Below, piece by piece: positions 35,688 to 44,621 of a stretch of DNA of 62,668 nt (position 1 is the stretch's first letter; the number at the start of each line of letters is the position of its first letter). A program made the translations under genes and the position numbers. The stretch spans positions 1-62,668 of the forward strand of contig CAJFUK010000062.1 of NCBI GenBank assembly GCA_904420125.1. Direction: 5' to 3'. The DNA is from Candidatus Falkowella caecavicola (GTDB taxonomy: Bacteria; Bacillota; Clostridia; Oscillospirales; Ruminococcaceae). The notes under the pieces are model-generated. The model was given only the letters and a program-made list of their open reading frames with translations. It was not told the origin of the DNA and did no database searches.

Positions 35688-38081
35688 ATGAAATATGGTT
35701 TTTTTGACGAAGTAAACAAAGAGTATGTGATTACTCGTCCGGACACCCCGGCACCGTGGGCGAACTATTTGGGTTCTCCGGCATACGGCGCCATTGTGAC
35801 CAATAATGCCGGCGGATACAGCTTTGTACAGAGCGGCGCAAACGGAAGAATCATTCGTTATCGGTTTAACAATCAGGACGATCCCGGCCGTTATATCTAC
35901 CTCCGTGACCAGGAAAGCGGCGATTTTTGGTCTGCGTCCTGGCAGCCGGTTGGCAAAGACCTGGATCTTTATAAAAGCGAATGCCATCATGGTACTGCTT
36001 ATACCAATATGGTTGCCGATTATTCAGCGATTCACTCAGAAGTACTGTATTATGTGCCGTTAGGACAGACTTATGAAGTATGGAGACTGAAAGTAACCAA
36101 TCAGGATACCAAAGAAAGAAAACTTTCTGTTTTTGGCTTTGTAGAGCTGACCTGTGACAGCAACTATAACCAGGATCAGGTGAATCTGCAGTATACACAG
36201 TTTATTACCCGAACCTACTTTAAAGGTGACAAAATTATTCAGACCATCAACGAAAACTGCGGCATTGATGAAAACGGTTCCAACCATAGAGAGCGTTTCT
36301 TTGGCTTAGCGGGCGCACCGGTCCTTTCCTATAATGGAGACCGTGAAGCATTCCGCGGTATGTACAGAACATATGCTAACCCCAAAGCGGTTGTTGAGGG
36401 AAAATGCGATAATGTATTGAACTACAACGCAAACCCCTGCGGCGCATTGCAGACAGAACTGATTTTGGCTCCGGGAGAAACCAAAGAGGTTGCTTTCCTG
36501 CTTGGACAGCGCAACGAACAAGGGGCCAATGAGGTTCTCGCTAAATATAAGGAACTTTCTGTTGTAGATAAAGAATGGAAAGAGCTGAAAGATTACTGGC
36601 ATGGAGAGCTGAATAACTTCCAGGTAAAAACACCGGACGAGCGGTTTAACAGCATGATTAATACCTGGAATGCGTACCAGTGTTTTATTACTTTTATTTG
36701 GTCTCGTGCTGCCTCTCTGAGCTACTGTGGAGAAAGAAACGGTTACGGTTATCGTGATACAGTGCAGGATATCCAGGGTATTATCCACTTGGATCCCGAA
36801 ATGGCCGGAAAACAGATCCGGTTTATGCTGTCCGCACAGGTCGATAATGGCGGCGGCCTTCCGTTGGTTAAATTCAACCATAATCCGGGCCATGAAGGGA
36901 CTCCGGATGATCCGGAATATGTAAAAGAAACCGGCCATCCGGCATATCGTGCGGATGATGCGCTCTGGTTGTTCCCAACGATTCTTAAATATATTTCTGA
37001 AACCGGAAACAGAGAATTCCTGGATGAAGTGATTCCATACTCCAATAAAGGGGAAGGCAGTGTATACGAACACCTGCAGAGAGCGATTAATTTCAGCATG
37101 GAGCGTTTAGGGGATCACAATATGCCGGCTGGTCTTCATGCAGACTGGAACGACTGCCTGCGTATGGGTAAAAAAGGTGAGTCTACCTTTGTTGCGATGC
37201 AGTTATATTATGCTATGACGGTTCTGCGCGGGTTTGCAAAAGACCGTGATGACCAGGAATATGTGGCTTACCTGGATAAAGTCCAGGCTGTTCTGGGCGA
37301 ATCGATTCAGAAGAATTGTTGGGAAGGCGACCGCTTTATCCGCGGTATCCGCGAGGATGGTGTGGTTGTTGGTTCCAAACATGATCCGGAAGCAAGCATG
37401 TGGCTGAATCCCCAGTCCTGGAGTGTCATCAGCGGCTTGGCAACAAAAGAGCAGGCTGAGGCTGCCATGGAGAGCGTGCATCAATTGCTGAACACCAAAT
37501 ACGGCGTCCGTCTTCTGGCTCCTTCTTACAGACGGCATGCATTTGACGGTGCCTTGATGCTTCTGTTCAATGGTTCTACCAAAGAAAACGGCGGAATTTT
37601 CTCTCAGAGCCAGGGATGGGCGATTCTGGCAGAATCTCTGCTTGGCCATGGTAATCGTGCTTTTGAATATTTTGCAGAAACCAGTCCGGCGTCTATGAAT
37701 GATCATGCAGAAATTCGTAAGCTGGAACCCTATGTACACGGTCAGTTTGTAGAAAGCGTTGACAGCCCGTTTGAAGGCCGTGCGCACGTGCACTGGTTGA
37801 CCGGTACAGCTTCTACGGTTATGGTTGGCTGTGTAGAAGGTATTCTGGGTATGCATCCGGATATGTACGGATTGCGTATTGCTCCGGCTATTCCATCTTC
37901 CTGGGACGGCTTGGAGATTTATAAGAATTTCCGTGGCAAAAAGCTTAATATTAAAATTGAGAACCGCTCTCATGCGGAAAGCGGTGTCAAAGAACTGTAT
38001 CTCAATGGAGAAAAAATGCCGGAAAATTATGTGCCGGCTGCTCAGATGCAGGATGTCAATGACGTTTTGGTTGTTATGTAA
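35688..38081 (+). CDS. GH94 disaccharide phosphorylase (cellobiose/chitobiose phosphorylase-like)
   Basis: A 797-residue cytoplasmic enzyme of the GH94 family, which splits a beta-linked disaccharide with phosphate into an alpha-sugar-1-phosphate and a monosaccharide. MKYGFFDEVNKEYVITRP and NAGGYSF start the N-terminal beta-sandwich (1-270). The alpha/alpha barrel holds RDTVQDIQG and the catalytic Asp in ADWNDCLRMG (about 487). AHVHWLTGTAS near residue 705 binds phosphate. Cellobiose and N,N'-diacetylchitobiose phosphorylases share these blocks; the neighbouring hexosaminidase makes a chitobiose-type substrate plausible but not proven. AGAGGAG 11 nt upstream and the family start support ATG 35688. 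The codon use is noticeably more biased than in its neighbours, as in highly expressed genes. Confidence 0.9.
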   Translation: MKYGFFDEVNKEYVITRPDTPAPWANYLGSPAYGAIVTNNAGGYSFVQSGANGRIIRYRFNNQDDPGRYIYLRDQESGDFWSASWQPVGKDLDLYKSECHHGTAYTNMVADYSAIHSEVLYYVPLGQTYEVWRLKVTNQDTKERKLSVFGFVELTCDSNYNQDQVNLQYTQFITRTYFKGDKIIQTINENCGIDENGSNHRERFFGLAGAPVLSYNGDREAFRGMYRTYANPKAVVEGKCDNVLNYNANPCGALQTELILAPGETKEVAFLLGQRNEQGANEVLAKYKELSVVDKEWKELKDYWHGELNNFQVKTPDERFNSMINTWNAYQCFITFIWSRAASLSYCGERNGYGYRDTVQDIQGIIHLDPEMAGKQIRFMLSAQVDNGGGLPLVKFNHNPGHEGTPDDPEYVKETGHPAYRADDALWLFPTILKYISETGNREFLDEVIPYSNKGEGSVYEHLQRAINFSMERLGDHNMPAGLHADWNDCLRMGKKGESTFVAMQLYYAMTVLRGFAKDRDDQEYVAYLDKVQAVLGESIQKNCWEGDRFIRGIREDGVVVGSKHDPEASMWLNPQSWSVISGLATKEQAEAAMESVHQLLNTKYGVRLLAPSYRRHAFDGALMLLFNGSTKENGGIFSQSQGWAILAESLLGHGNRAFEYFAETSPASMNDHAEIRKLEPYVHGQFVESVDSPFEGRAHVHWLTGTASTVMVGCVEGILGMHPDMYGLRIAPAIPSSWDGLEIYKNFRGKKLNIKIENRSHAESGVKELYLNGEKMPENYVPAAQMQDVNDVLVVM

Positions 38082-38097
38082 AAATATTGAGCTCTAT

Positions 38098-38136
38098 AAA
38101 ACCGCCCTCTTTGTCATGCAAAGAGGGCGGTTTTTT
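38098..38136. terminator. Rho-independent terminator after GH94
   Basis: AAAACCGCCCTCTTTG (38098-38113) pairs with CAAAGAGGGCGGTTTT (38119-38134), then TT. It also lies at the 3' end of the convergent trmB gene. Confidence 0.9.
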
Positions 38137-38152
38137 CAATATAAAATATCGG

Positions 38153-38803
38153 TTACGGTAAGCGGGCAATCAGAAATTTAATCGGAATATTTTGGGAGGT
38201 AAAAAATTGTTCATGTTCTGTAGTGATATTTTCTGTAAAATTACTGTGCAGAAGATCACGAGTCAAATAGGTAATGGTAAAACCGGTAGACTCAAAATAG
38301 GAGATGGAATCTTCAAATAGTTCCGTATCATCTGTTTTAAATCGAATTTCGCCGCCATGTTTCAAAAAGGTTTTATATCTTTCCAGCTGTGCCGGATGGG
38401 TCAGGCGCCGTTTTTTGTGCTTGCCTTTCGGCCAGGGATTGCAAAAATTAATATAAATTCGGTCCACCAAGTCCTGATCAGAAAGAATGAGCTCAATTCG
38501 CCGGATATCAAAGAACAAAAGTCGGACATTTTGAATCGGTGCAGGGTTGAAGAGGGCTTCTATATTTCTTTTGGCCAATCCTAAAATTGTATAATTGATA
38601 TCAATTCCAAGATAGTTAATATTTCTATTTTGTTGGGCAAGGGCCGAAAGGAATACCCCTTTGCCGCACCCCAGATCTAATTGGATCGGATGGTGGTTCT
38701 GAAATTCGTCGGCCCAATGTGTGCGCAGGGATAAAGGATCCTGCACAAAAAAATGACACTGTTCCAATTCTGGACGCGCCCATTTTTTATTTCTCATTCG
38801 CAT
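38153..38803 (-). CDS. trmB: tRNA (guanine-N7-)-methyltransferase TrmB
   Basis: Methylates G46 in the variable loop of tRNA using S-adenosylmethionine; 216 residues, the normal size. MRMRNKKWARPEL is the typical start, LDLGCGKGVFLSALA the SAM motif I, YLGIDIN motif II, and INFCNPWPKGKHKKRRLTHP the RNA-binding signature of the family (usually FSDPWPKKRHHKRR). FKTDDTELFEDS follows. AGGAGA 9 nt upstream selects ATG 38803. A TTG six codons upstream lies in frame but overlaps the ribosome site. Confidence 0.93.
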   Translation of the reverse strand: MRMRNKKWARPELEQCHFFVQDPLSLRTHWADEFQNHHPIQLDLGCGKGVFLSALAQQNRNINYLGIDINYTILGLAKRNIEALFNPAPIQNVRLLFFDIRRIELILSDQDLVDRIYINFCNPWPKGKHKKRRLTHPAQLERYKTFLKHGGEIRFKTDDTELFEDSISYFESTGFTITYLTRDLLHSNFTENITTEHEQFFTSQNIPIKFLIARLP

Positions 38804-39127
38804 GTTCTGAAGTCTCCTCAATGATAATTCAAAGTATTTTCATACAAGTATATCATATCTGCATAAAGGATTCAACGTATGCGGTCGGGCAATATCGGCT
38901 CTATCCGGTAATTTTGCAGAAAATATAAAATAATTGAGAAAACCATTGACAAATTACAAGATTTCGTGTAAAATAGTTATCGTTGTTGAAATGTTAGAAA
39001 GTAAAATATTACGAGGTATGGTTCGGCCTGGCAGATGATTTGGTATATTGAGTCTATATGGCTGGGACGACGGTAGCCAGTAATGGATCATTAAAGGGTC
39101 TTTGTATAATTGAATGTTTAGAAAAAT
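38804..39127. other. Upstream region of tRNA-Pro
   Basis: No gene was seen. It holds a consensus promoter at 38946-38974 and an unusually long leader of about 145 nt before the tRNA. A second TATAAT-like box lies near 39107-39112. Confidence 0.5.
38946..38974 (+). promoter_or_regulatory. Promoter upstream of tRNA-Pro
   Basis: TTGACA (38946-38951), a 17-nt spacer and TAAAAT (38969-38974). Confidence 0.75.
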
Positions 39128-39204
<77 letters not shown>

Positions 39205-39208
39205 CTAG

Positions 39209-39248
39209 ACTGAGCCTGGACGCAATTCGCGTTCCGGGCTCAGTTTTT
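39209..39248 (+). terminator. GAGCCTGGACGC-family terminator after tRNA-Pro
   Basis: ACTGAGCCTGGACGC (39209-39223) pairs with GCGTTCCGGGCTCAGT (39229-39244) and T follows. The core matches the hairpin after tRNA-Thr (23362-23390). Confidence 0.88.
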
Positions 39249-39681
39249 AATTTTGGCCTGTTCACTCGCGCTTATGGCAGGTATCTTTTTTGTCAACGCT
39301 TTTCAAATAAGAGAAATTCACGTTTGTGAGTTCCTCTTATTTTTTATGTCGAATTTGACCGGGGATGGGATAAGAACGCCATTGAGGACTGTCCAAGTGA
39401 ATAGTCGGGTCTGCCACCGGCTTTTGCCGCAGCAAAAGTAAATCCGGCTAGCATAACCAGGGAAAAACCATCGGTTTTTGTCTATTCTTTTTTTATGCGG
39501 ACTTGCAAGTGTGAAATTCTAAAAGGGGACTCAAATTGACAAAATTCTTATAGGATTTTCTGCCGTACAAGGATTGGAGTGCGATTCATTTTTTATATCA
39601 TGAAAAATATTGAATGAACATTCCTTTGGATTTATCACTTTTTGATCTTATTTTATGGCCCGTCGACACCCATCCAGACCG
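39249..39681. other. Intergenic stretch with repeat and hairpin
   Basis: TGGCAGGTATCTTTTTTG (39275-39292) matches the two spacers in the tRNA-Thr hairpin array in 16 of 18 positions. AATAAGAG and CTCTTATTTTTT (about 39307-39342) form another terminator. No gene was supported; a 24-codon frame beginning MNIPLDLSLFDLILWP (about 39611) is too short to call. Confidence 0.55.
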
Positions 39682-40104
39682 TTATTGAGATTTTGTATTC
39701 TCTTTATATAGCACAGATTGTATAATATAACCCCCTACGCCAGCAACAAGACATACAATGCCAACAATCCAATACCAACCGGACAGGGAATTGGTAGTGC
39801 CATAGATCTCCAGTACGCCTTGTAGAATACTACCCACTGTAAGTGTTGCAATGCCGGAGTGATATAGATTGCGCACAAGGATATTTGGATATTTTTGCAC
39901 CCGTCCCTGGCTCAGAAGCATAAATGGCAGCGTGCCACCTGCAAGGGGAAAGACAAACGCATAGACCATGTAAAAGGAGTAAACCTCATGGCTGAACATT
40001 TCATATATCGCTCCAAAAAGTACGCAGAAAAGTGAAAGGATCAAATACACCAGCGCTGTTTTAGCAGCCTGTTTCTGCGTCTGGTCAATATCCGATGTAT
40101 ACAA
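39682..40104 (-). CDS. Four-helix membrane protein, last gene of the VTC cluster
   Basis: A 140-residue protein with four predicted membrane helices (about residues 16-34, 45-62, 80-98 and 107-128) and no recognised domain. The start is TTG at 40104, which lies 20 bp inside the end of the phosphodiester glycosidase gene; AAAGGAGTG 9 nt upstream supports it. The overlap makes translational coupling likely, so it probably works with the glycosidase or the flippase-like GtrA part of the cluster. The function is not known. Confidence 0.62.
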   Translation of the reverse strand: MYTSDIDQTQKQAAKTALVYLILSLFCVLFGAIYEMFSHEVYSFYMVYAFVFPLAGGTLPFMLLSQGRVQKYPNILVRNLYHSGIATLTVGSILQGVLEIYGTTNSLSGWYWIVGIVCLVAGVGGYIIQSVLYKENTKSQ

Positions 40105-41005
40105 TGTCGCTCACACTCCTTTCCCGAATGCTTTTTCCGTTTGTGGTCGGCTTGTTGATGACCTCTCCGTTAAAATACATAGTGGAAGAACCGCCGCCGT
40201 CCAGGTTATAGGCCGTCTGAACACCAAGAGATTGCATGAATACCGCCAACTCATAAAGGGAGAGCCCCTCACTTTCCTCGGTTCTGCCATCCGATACCAC
40301 AAACAAATAATGCAATTCATCCACTATACCGATGGCCGTACGGGGATTGCTCGTTTTGGCCTTGCCGACCTCATCTTTCTCGGATACCGAAATCTGGCCA
40401 TCTGTCACCAACGCGGGTCCAAAAGAAATAATTTGTTGTGCCCCGTCATTGAGGAGCTGTTCTGCTGAAACATCGGTTTCCGTGATAATGGCAAACGAGC
40501 CGTCTGCATAGATAACCAAATCCTCCCGTTCTTTTGCGGCTGTATTCCGGTAAAGAATGCCATTTCTCAAAACATAGCCGTTTTCCTGCGAACCGTAATA
40601 ATCTCCATTGATTGCCAGAATTGCATCGTTTTTTTCTGCAATCTCGGACGTCTTTTCTGTGACATTTCGTCCATAGGCTCCATTTGCAAAAGCCGTTTTT
40701 AAATATTCTGCCGAAGATATCCGTACGTCTGCCACATAGATGGTGGTAGCTTTTTCCCGATATTCGGTAATAGTCACAGAAATATGACTGTCCTCATAGG
40801 AATTTACAGTTGTTACAGCCGCTCCACTCTCTTCCGATGTGTCGCTGTCGGAGATATTTTCTTCTGAGAGTTCTGAAACAATTTCCCCATCTTCGGAGGG
40901 GACGGTCTGATAAACACGGGTTATGACAAAGGTATCCATCAAAATATAAATTGTCAATGCAGTTAGGAAGATACCATATATAATTCCCCAAAGATATTTT
41001 TTCAA
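40085..41005 (-). CDS. Phosphodiester glycosidase (NAGPA-domain) protein
   Basis: A 306-residue membrane-anchored protein with an N-terminal helix (about 5-27), an acidic linker (about 38-62) and an extracellular NAGPA domain. Family blocks are AINGDYYG, LRNGILYRN, SFGPALVTDG, NPRTAIGI and the signature NLDGGGSSTMYFNGEVIN. NAGPA proteins remove N-acetylglucosamine from phosphodiesters (the lysosomal uncovering enzyme) or hydrolyse exopolysaccharide and teichoic-acid-like phosphodiesters in bacteria; the substrate here is unknown. The start is TTG at 41005, only 2 bp after the previous stop codon, with AGAGGGGTG as ribosome site. Confidence 0.85.
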   Translation of the reverse strand: MKKYLWGIIYGIFLTALTIYILMDTFVITRVYQTVPSEDGEIVSELSEENISDSDTSEESGAAVTTVNSYEDSHISVTITEYREKATTIYVADVRISSAEYLKTAFANGAYGRNVTEKTSEIAEKNDAILAINGDYYGSQENGYVLRNGILYRNTAAKEREDLVIYADGSFAIITETDVSAEQLLNDGAQQIISFGPALVTDGQISVSEKDEVGKAKTSNPRTAIGIVDELHYLFVVSDGRTEESEGLSLYELAVFMQSLGVQTAYNLDGGGSSTMYFNGEVINKPTTNGKSIRERSVSDIVYIGY

Positions 41006-41007
41006 TA

Positions 41008-42048
41008 TTACCGGACACCCCTCTTTCGGAAAATGATCAATCTTTGTACAATCCAGCTGAACAGAAAGAATATGGTTTCTGTAGCTATTTTTGCTAGCAT
41101 CTGATGTATCCCGCAGAAGGTTACCAGCAGTTCCAGCACAGCGGTATTGCCAATCAGGATGATGACGGCCAAAAGGAAATATTTGATCGCAGCTTTTGCT
41201 ATATTTTCTTTATTTTTAAACACAAACCTGCGGTTAAGGGTAAAGTTGACACTTGCACTGATGACCCGTGCACCGATGTTGGACAGCAACAGATGACCGG
41301 TCATAAACAGGAGCAGACTGTATATCCCATAGTCTACGAGAAATCCAATCAAGGAAGATACTGAAAACTTTAAGATTTCCCGATAAATTCGCGCGGAATC
41401 CCGCAGCGTATCAAAATGGGAGGCAGAGTTGTTGTCGATATAAATAGTGTCAATTGTCTGCTCTTTGATTTTGATTTTTTCACGGGCACAATAAAGGAGT
41501 ACATTCATTTCGTACTCATATCGCTCTCCGGGAATGGAGAGCAGGATTGGTACCATCGAGATACTGAACGCCCGAAGTCCTGTTTGTGTATCATGTACAT
41601 TCAGTCCGGTGGAAATCCGATAAATCCAACGTGTGACTGTATTTCCAAACCGGCTGCGCAGCGGGACGTTTCTTTTTAGATCCCTGCTGCCAAGGATCAA
41701 GACACCGGGATTTTCTTCTGCTGTACGGCACAAGGCAACCGCGTCCTCCACACGATGCTGTCCGTCTGCGTCAACAGTAACGGCAATTTTTTCAGCACCA
41801 TAGTTTTCAAGAATATAAGAAAGCCCTGTTTTCAATGCGCGTCCCTTTCCAGCGTTCTCCGTATGGTGCAACACCTTTGCGTATTGTGCACAGCGGTTAA
41901 ACAGAGTTTTGTATGCCTCTCCGCTGCCATCATCTACCAGAACGACTAAAAGCCCCGATGAATTCAATTCCTGTACCAGATCTGTGAGAAAAATTGTTGG
42001 TTGATAGGCGGGAATCAGGGCAACATAACGGCCTTGCAAGGCTGTCAC
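41008..42048 (-). CDS. GT2 glycosyltransferase fused to GtrA membrane domain
   Basis: A 346-residue fusion. Residues 1-220 are a GT2-A glycosyltransferase of the dolichyl-phosphate-mannose synthase type: VALIPAYQP, VVLVDDGSG, NAGKGRALKTG, VTVDADGQH (metal-binding D-x-D) and TQTGLRAF. Residues 225-340 are a GtrA-type domain with four helices, beginning LKFSVSSLIGFLVDYGIYSLL and containing SVNFTLNRRFVF. Such fusions make polyprenyl-phosphate sugars and help move them across the membrane for surface-glycan decoration. The GTG start at 42048 overlaps a possible ribosome site; TTG at 42039 with GAGGTG upstream is an alternative. Confidence 0.88.
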   Translation of the reverse strand: MTALQGRYVALIPAYQPTIFLTDLVQELNSSGLLVVLVDDGSGEAYKTLFNRCAQYAKVLHHTENAGKGRALKTGLSYILENYGAEKIAVTVDADGQHRVEDAVALCRTAEENPGVLILGSRDLKRNVPLRSRFGNTVTRWIYRISTGLNVHDTQTGLRAFSISMVPILLSIPGERYEYEMNVLLYCAREKIKIKEQTIDTIYIDNNSASHFDTLRDSARIYREILKFSVSSLIGFLVDYGIYSLLLFMTGHLLLSNIGARVISASVNFTLNRRFVFKNKENIAKAAIKYFLLAVIILIGNTAVLELLVTFCGIHQMLAKIATETIFFLFSWIVQRLIIFRKRGVR

Positions 42049-42084
42049 CTCACTTTCTCAGATAATAACCAAATCGCAATATGC

Positions 42085-43905
42085 TTAGCTTGCTTTTATT
42101 TCACTCGAAATGTTTCCTGCTGTAATCGAATAGGTTTGACCGGAGACGATATCCGGACTGCTGAGAATCACCACATTGAAAGACAATTCCGGTGTATAGG
42201 AGATTAACACATTGCCGTTTTGGTCTGTGAGGGTGATTTCTGTCCCAGCGGACTGATTTTCCACCCTGATTGATATAACACCTTGCTCCGAATCGCTGAA
42301 AGTCTGCGCCATGTTGGCAGCGCCTGTTCCAATGAAGGTACCACCGGTAATGACTGCGCTGGTATCATAATCCAGTGTAGCAGTATCCCCCTGAGTGGGC
42401 CCCACAACGACCGTATATCCTCCGGAAATGGTCAGAGAACCGTTGGCATCAATCCCATCACCGGAAGCATTGATATACAATGTCCCCTCGGAAATCGTGA
42501 TGCTGCCGTTGGAGGAAGAGGACATACCGCCGCCCGGACCGCCACCCTTTCTGCCGGAGCCATTACCGAACATGGCATCCCGTCCTCCTGTTGTGCCGCT
42601 GGAATCGGTGCCACCGGCGGCATTCAGACCGTCGTCGCTGGATACAAGGGTAATATCGCCGCCCTGTATGTCAACATCTAGAGCTTCTAACCCTTCATAA
42701 CTTTCCGTGATGTTGATAGTGCCTGCTGTGACAGTCAGGGTTTCTTCTGCGTGGAAGGCATCGTCTCCCGAAGCGATTGTAAAAGTACCACCGTTTATGG
42801 AAAGTGAGGCATTGGAATGTATGGAATCATCTGCGGAATCAACCGTGAAACTGCCGCCTGTAATCGTTAGATTGCCTGTAGACTTCAGTCCTTTCATACT
42901 GGTACTGCTGTCATCGGTTGTTGTGATCGATTCTACAGACTGTCCAGGGTTTCTGCCGCCACGGAATCTGCCCCAGGAATCGGAAGACTGATTGGAGCCG
43001 TTCTCACTGCCGCCGCCTGTAAGAATTTGAAAGGCGCCATCCTGAATCTGCATATAGGCTCCGGCGCTGACACCGTCGCCTTCCGCTTCGATGTTTATAG
43101 TGCCGCTCGCGATATAAACAAATCCAAGGGAAGCATCGTCGTTATTTTCTGCATGCACGCCGTCCTTTCCAGCATCCACTGTAAGAGAGGTTTCCCCGGT
43201 AATCCTTACGCTGTCATTGGCATTGAGACCGTGAGAAGCAGATGTAACGGAATAAGTGCCACCGGTAATCACAAGATCATCGTTGGAGGCAATCCCGTGT
43301 CCTGCAGGGGAGATGACCGCGAGGGAACCGGAGCCATTCAGAGTTAAGTCCTGTTTGGAATAGAGGGCGGCGTCGATATTTTCATCATCTATAGCTTCAA
43401 AAGAACCGCCGTTGGAAAGAGTATTCTCACTGTTGTCCGCCAGAGTCACAAAGACCTTATCTGCTTCCCGGATATATAAGGGTGCGGAAGTTGCGCTGGT
43501 GATGCTGGCACCGTCCAGTACCAACTGAAGTTTTGCTGTATCGGGAGCATCTACGATAATCATTCCGTTATCCAGGACGCCGGAAATAATGTATGTGGCT
43601 TCTTCAGTGATCATAATAGTCGAACCGGAAATCCGGACACTGTTGGAACTTGCGGTAGCTGTATCGCCATTTAACTGAATCCGGACACTGTTGCTTTCAT
43701 CGTATGCAGTTTTATAATCCCGGTCAGTGAACATTTCGCTATCCGCCTGTATAGGTTCTGTCAGTTCGCTTACTCCGGATGACTGGCCGGACGAAACGGA
43801 CGATTCGGGATTGCTGTTCGTCCCTGTCAGGCCGGTATCTCCACATCCGGTAAACACCCCCAAAAGTAACGCCAAAACTAAAACGATGGAAAATCCTTTT
43901 TTCAT
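42085..43905 (-). CDS. Beta-helix carbohydrate-binding lipoprotein (Cthe_2159-like, DUF4353)
   Basis: A 606-residue lipoprotein. The signal peptide ends in FTGC (Cys about 21), then a Ser-rich linker (about 25-55). The rest is a right-handed beta-helix made of repeated turns such as SNDDLVITGGTYSVTSASHGLNAND, ADDSIHSNASLSINGG and SSDDGLNAAGG, interrupted by a glycine-rich loop near residue 460. This fits the Cthe_2159 family of calcium- and cellulose- or pectate-binding proteins. AAAGGAG 8 nt before ATG 43905 decides the start. In related bacteria the family sits with VTC and DUF4956 genes, as here. It may anchor or bind a surface polymer. Confidence 0.87.
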   Translation of the reverse strand: MKKGFSIVLVLALLLGVFTGCGDTGLTGTNSNPESSVSSGQSSGVSELTEPIQADSEMFTDRDYKTAYDESNSVRIQLNGDTATASSNSVRISGSTIMITEEATYIISGVLDNGMIIVDAPDTAKLQLVLDGASITSATSAPLYIREADKVFVTLADNSENTLSNGGSFEAIDDENIDAALYSKQDLTLNGSGSLAVISPAGHGIASNDDLVITGGTYSVTSASHGLNANDSVRITGETSLTVDAGKDGVHAENNDDASLGFVYIASGTINIEAEGDGVSAGAYMQIQDGAFQILTGGGSENGSNQSSDSWGRFRGGRNPGQSVESITTTDDSSTSMKGLKSTGNLTITGGSFTVDSADDSIHSNASLSINGGTFTIASGDDAFHAEETLTVTAGTINITESYEGLEALDVDIQGGDITLVSSDDGLNAAGGTDSSGTTGGRDAMFGNGSGRKGGGPGGGMSSSSNGSITISEGTLYINASGDGIDANGSLTISGGYTVVVGPTQGDTATLDYDTSAVITGGTFIGTGAANMAQTFSDSEQGVISIRVENQSAGTEITLTDQNGNVLISYTPELSFNVVILSSPDIVSGQTYSITAGNISSEIKAS

Positions 43906-43925
43906 AAGGCAAAGTCTCCTTTCAC

Positions 43926-44621
43926 TCATAACTCCGATATGGTGGTTTCCTGTGTGGAAACAGCAATCTCCAGATTACCATTCCTGCACCGGAGTTTGTC
44001 GATCATTTCTTTTTCTTTTGTGATGTCACGGAGTGTTACGTGATAAGTGAGCCGGAACATGCTCCCCATGTTCGTGGTCTTAACATATACGAGGTCATGA
44101 GAAGCGGTATATTCTTTAAAAATATCGTCAAATACCCCGGTGTAATCCAAATCCTCCGGAATGGTAATAGTAAACGTTTTATAGATTGCGGCATTCTTTT
44201 TTGCACCGAAATCCAAGCGGTTATAGAGCAGAAACATCGCGCACAGAATCACTGTAAAAAGTACCGCAAAGCCGAGATACCCCATGCCAGTGATCAGCCC
44301 GGCGCCCATGGCCAGGAATAGGGTACAGATTTCCTTGGCCGTTCCGGGAACCGAACGGAAGCGGACCAGGCTGAACGCACCCGCCACCGCTACGCCGGTT
44401 CCCACATTTCCGTTGACCAGCATGATGACCATACAGACCACGGCGGGGAGAAGGGCCAGTGTGACGACAAAACTTTTTGTATACCGGGTACGGTACATAT
44501 AGGTGAACGCCATCATCAGACCAAGTATCAGAGCGCTTCCTAAGCAAAGTAAAAAATCGGTTACGCTGATGACCATGGTAATATCGGAATCAAATAATCC
44601 CTGAAATATTGTATCAAGCAT
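43926..44621 (-). CDS. DUF4956 membrane protein
   Basis: A 231-residue protein with four membrane helices in the first 140 residues and a cytoplasmic ACT-like alpha/beta tail. FSLVRFRSVPGTAKEICTLFLAMGAGLITGMGYLG (about residues 82-116) is the family signature. The start codon lies inside the end of the VTC gene (8-bp overlap), a strong sign of joint function. DUF4956 proteins are repeatedly found beside VTC-type polyphosphate polymerases, so a role in export, anchoring or regulation of the polymer is inferred. AAAGGAGG lies 10 nt upstream. Confidence 0.88.
   Translation of the reverse strand: MLDTIFQGLFDSDITMVISVTDFLLCLGSALILGLMMAFTYMYRTRYTKSFVVTLALLPAVVCMVIMLVNGNVGTGVAVAGAFSLVRFRSVPGTAKEICTLFLAMGAGLITGMGYLGFAVLFTVILCAMFLLYNRLDFGAKKNAAIYKTFTITIPEDLDYTGVFDDIFKEYTASHDLVYVKTTNMGSMFRLTYHVTLRDITKEKEMIDKLRCRNGNLEIAVSTQETTISEL

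Noticed and set aside
36306-37973. Two long minus-strand frames (255 and 256 codons) inside the GH94 gene
   Set aside because: They arise from the strong codon bias of the GH94 gene; low-complexity composition and no ribosome sites.
42283-43347. Several plus-strand frames opposite the beta-helix lipoprotein
   Set aside because: They mirror the repeat structure of the real gene and have no family resemblance.
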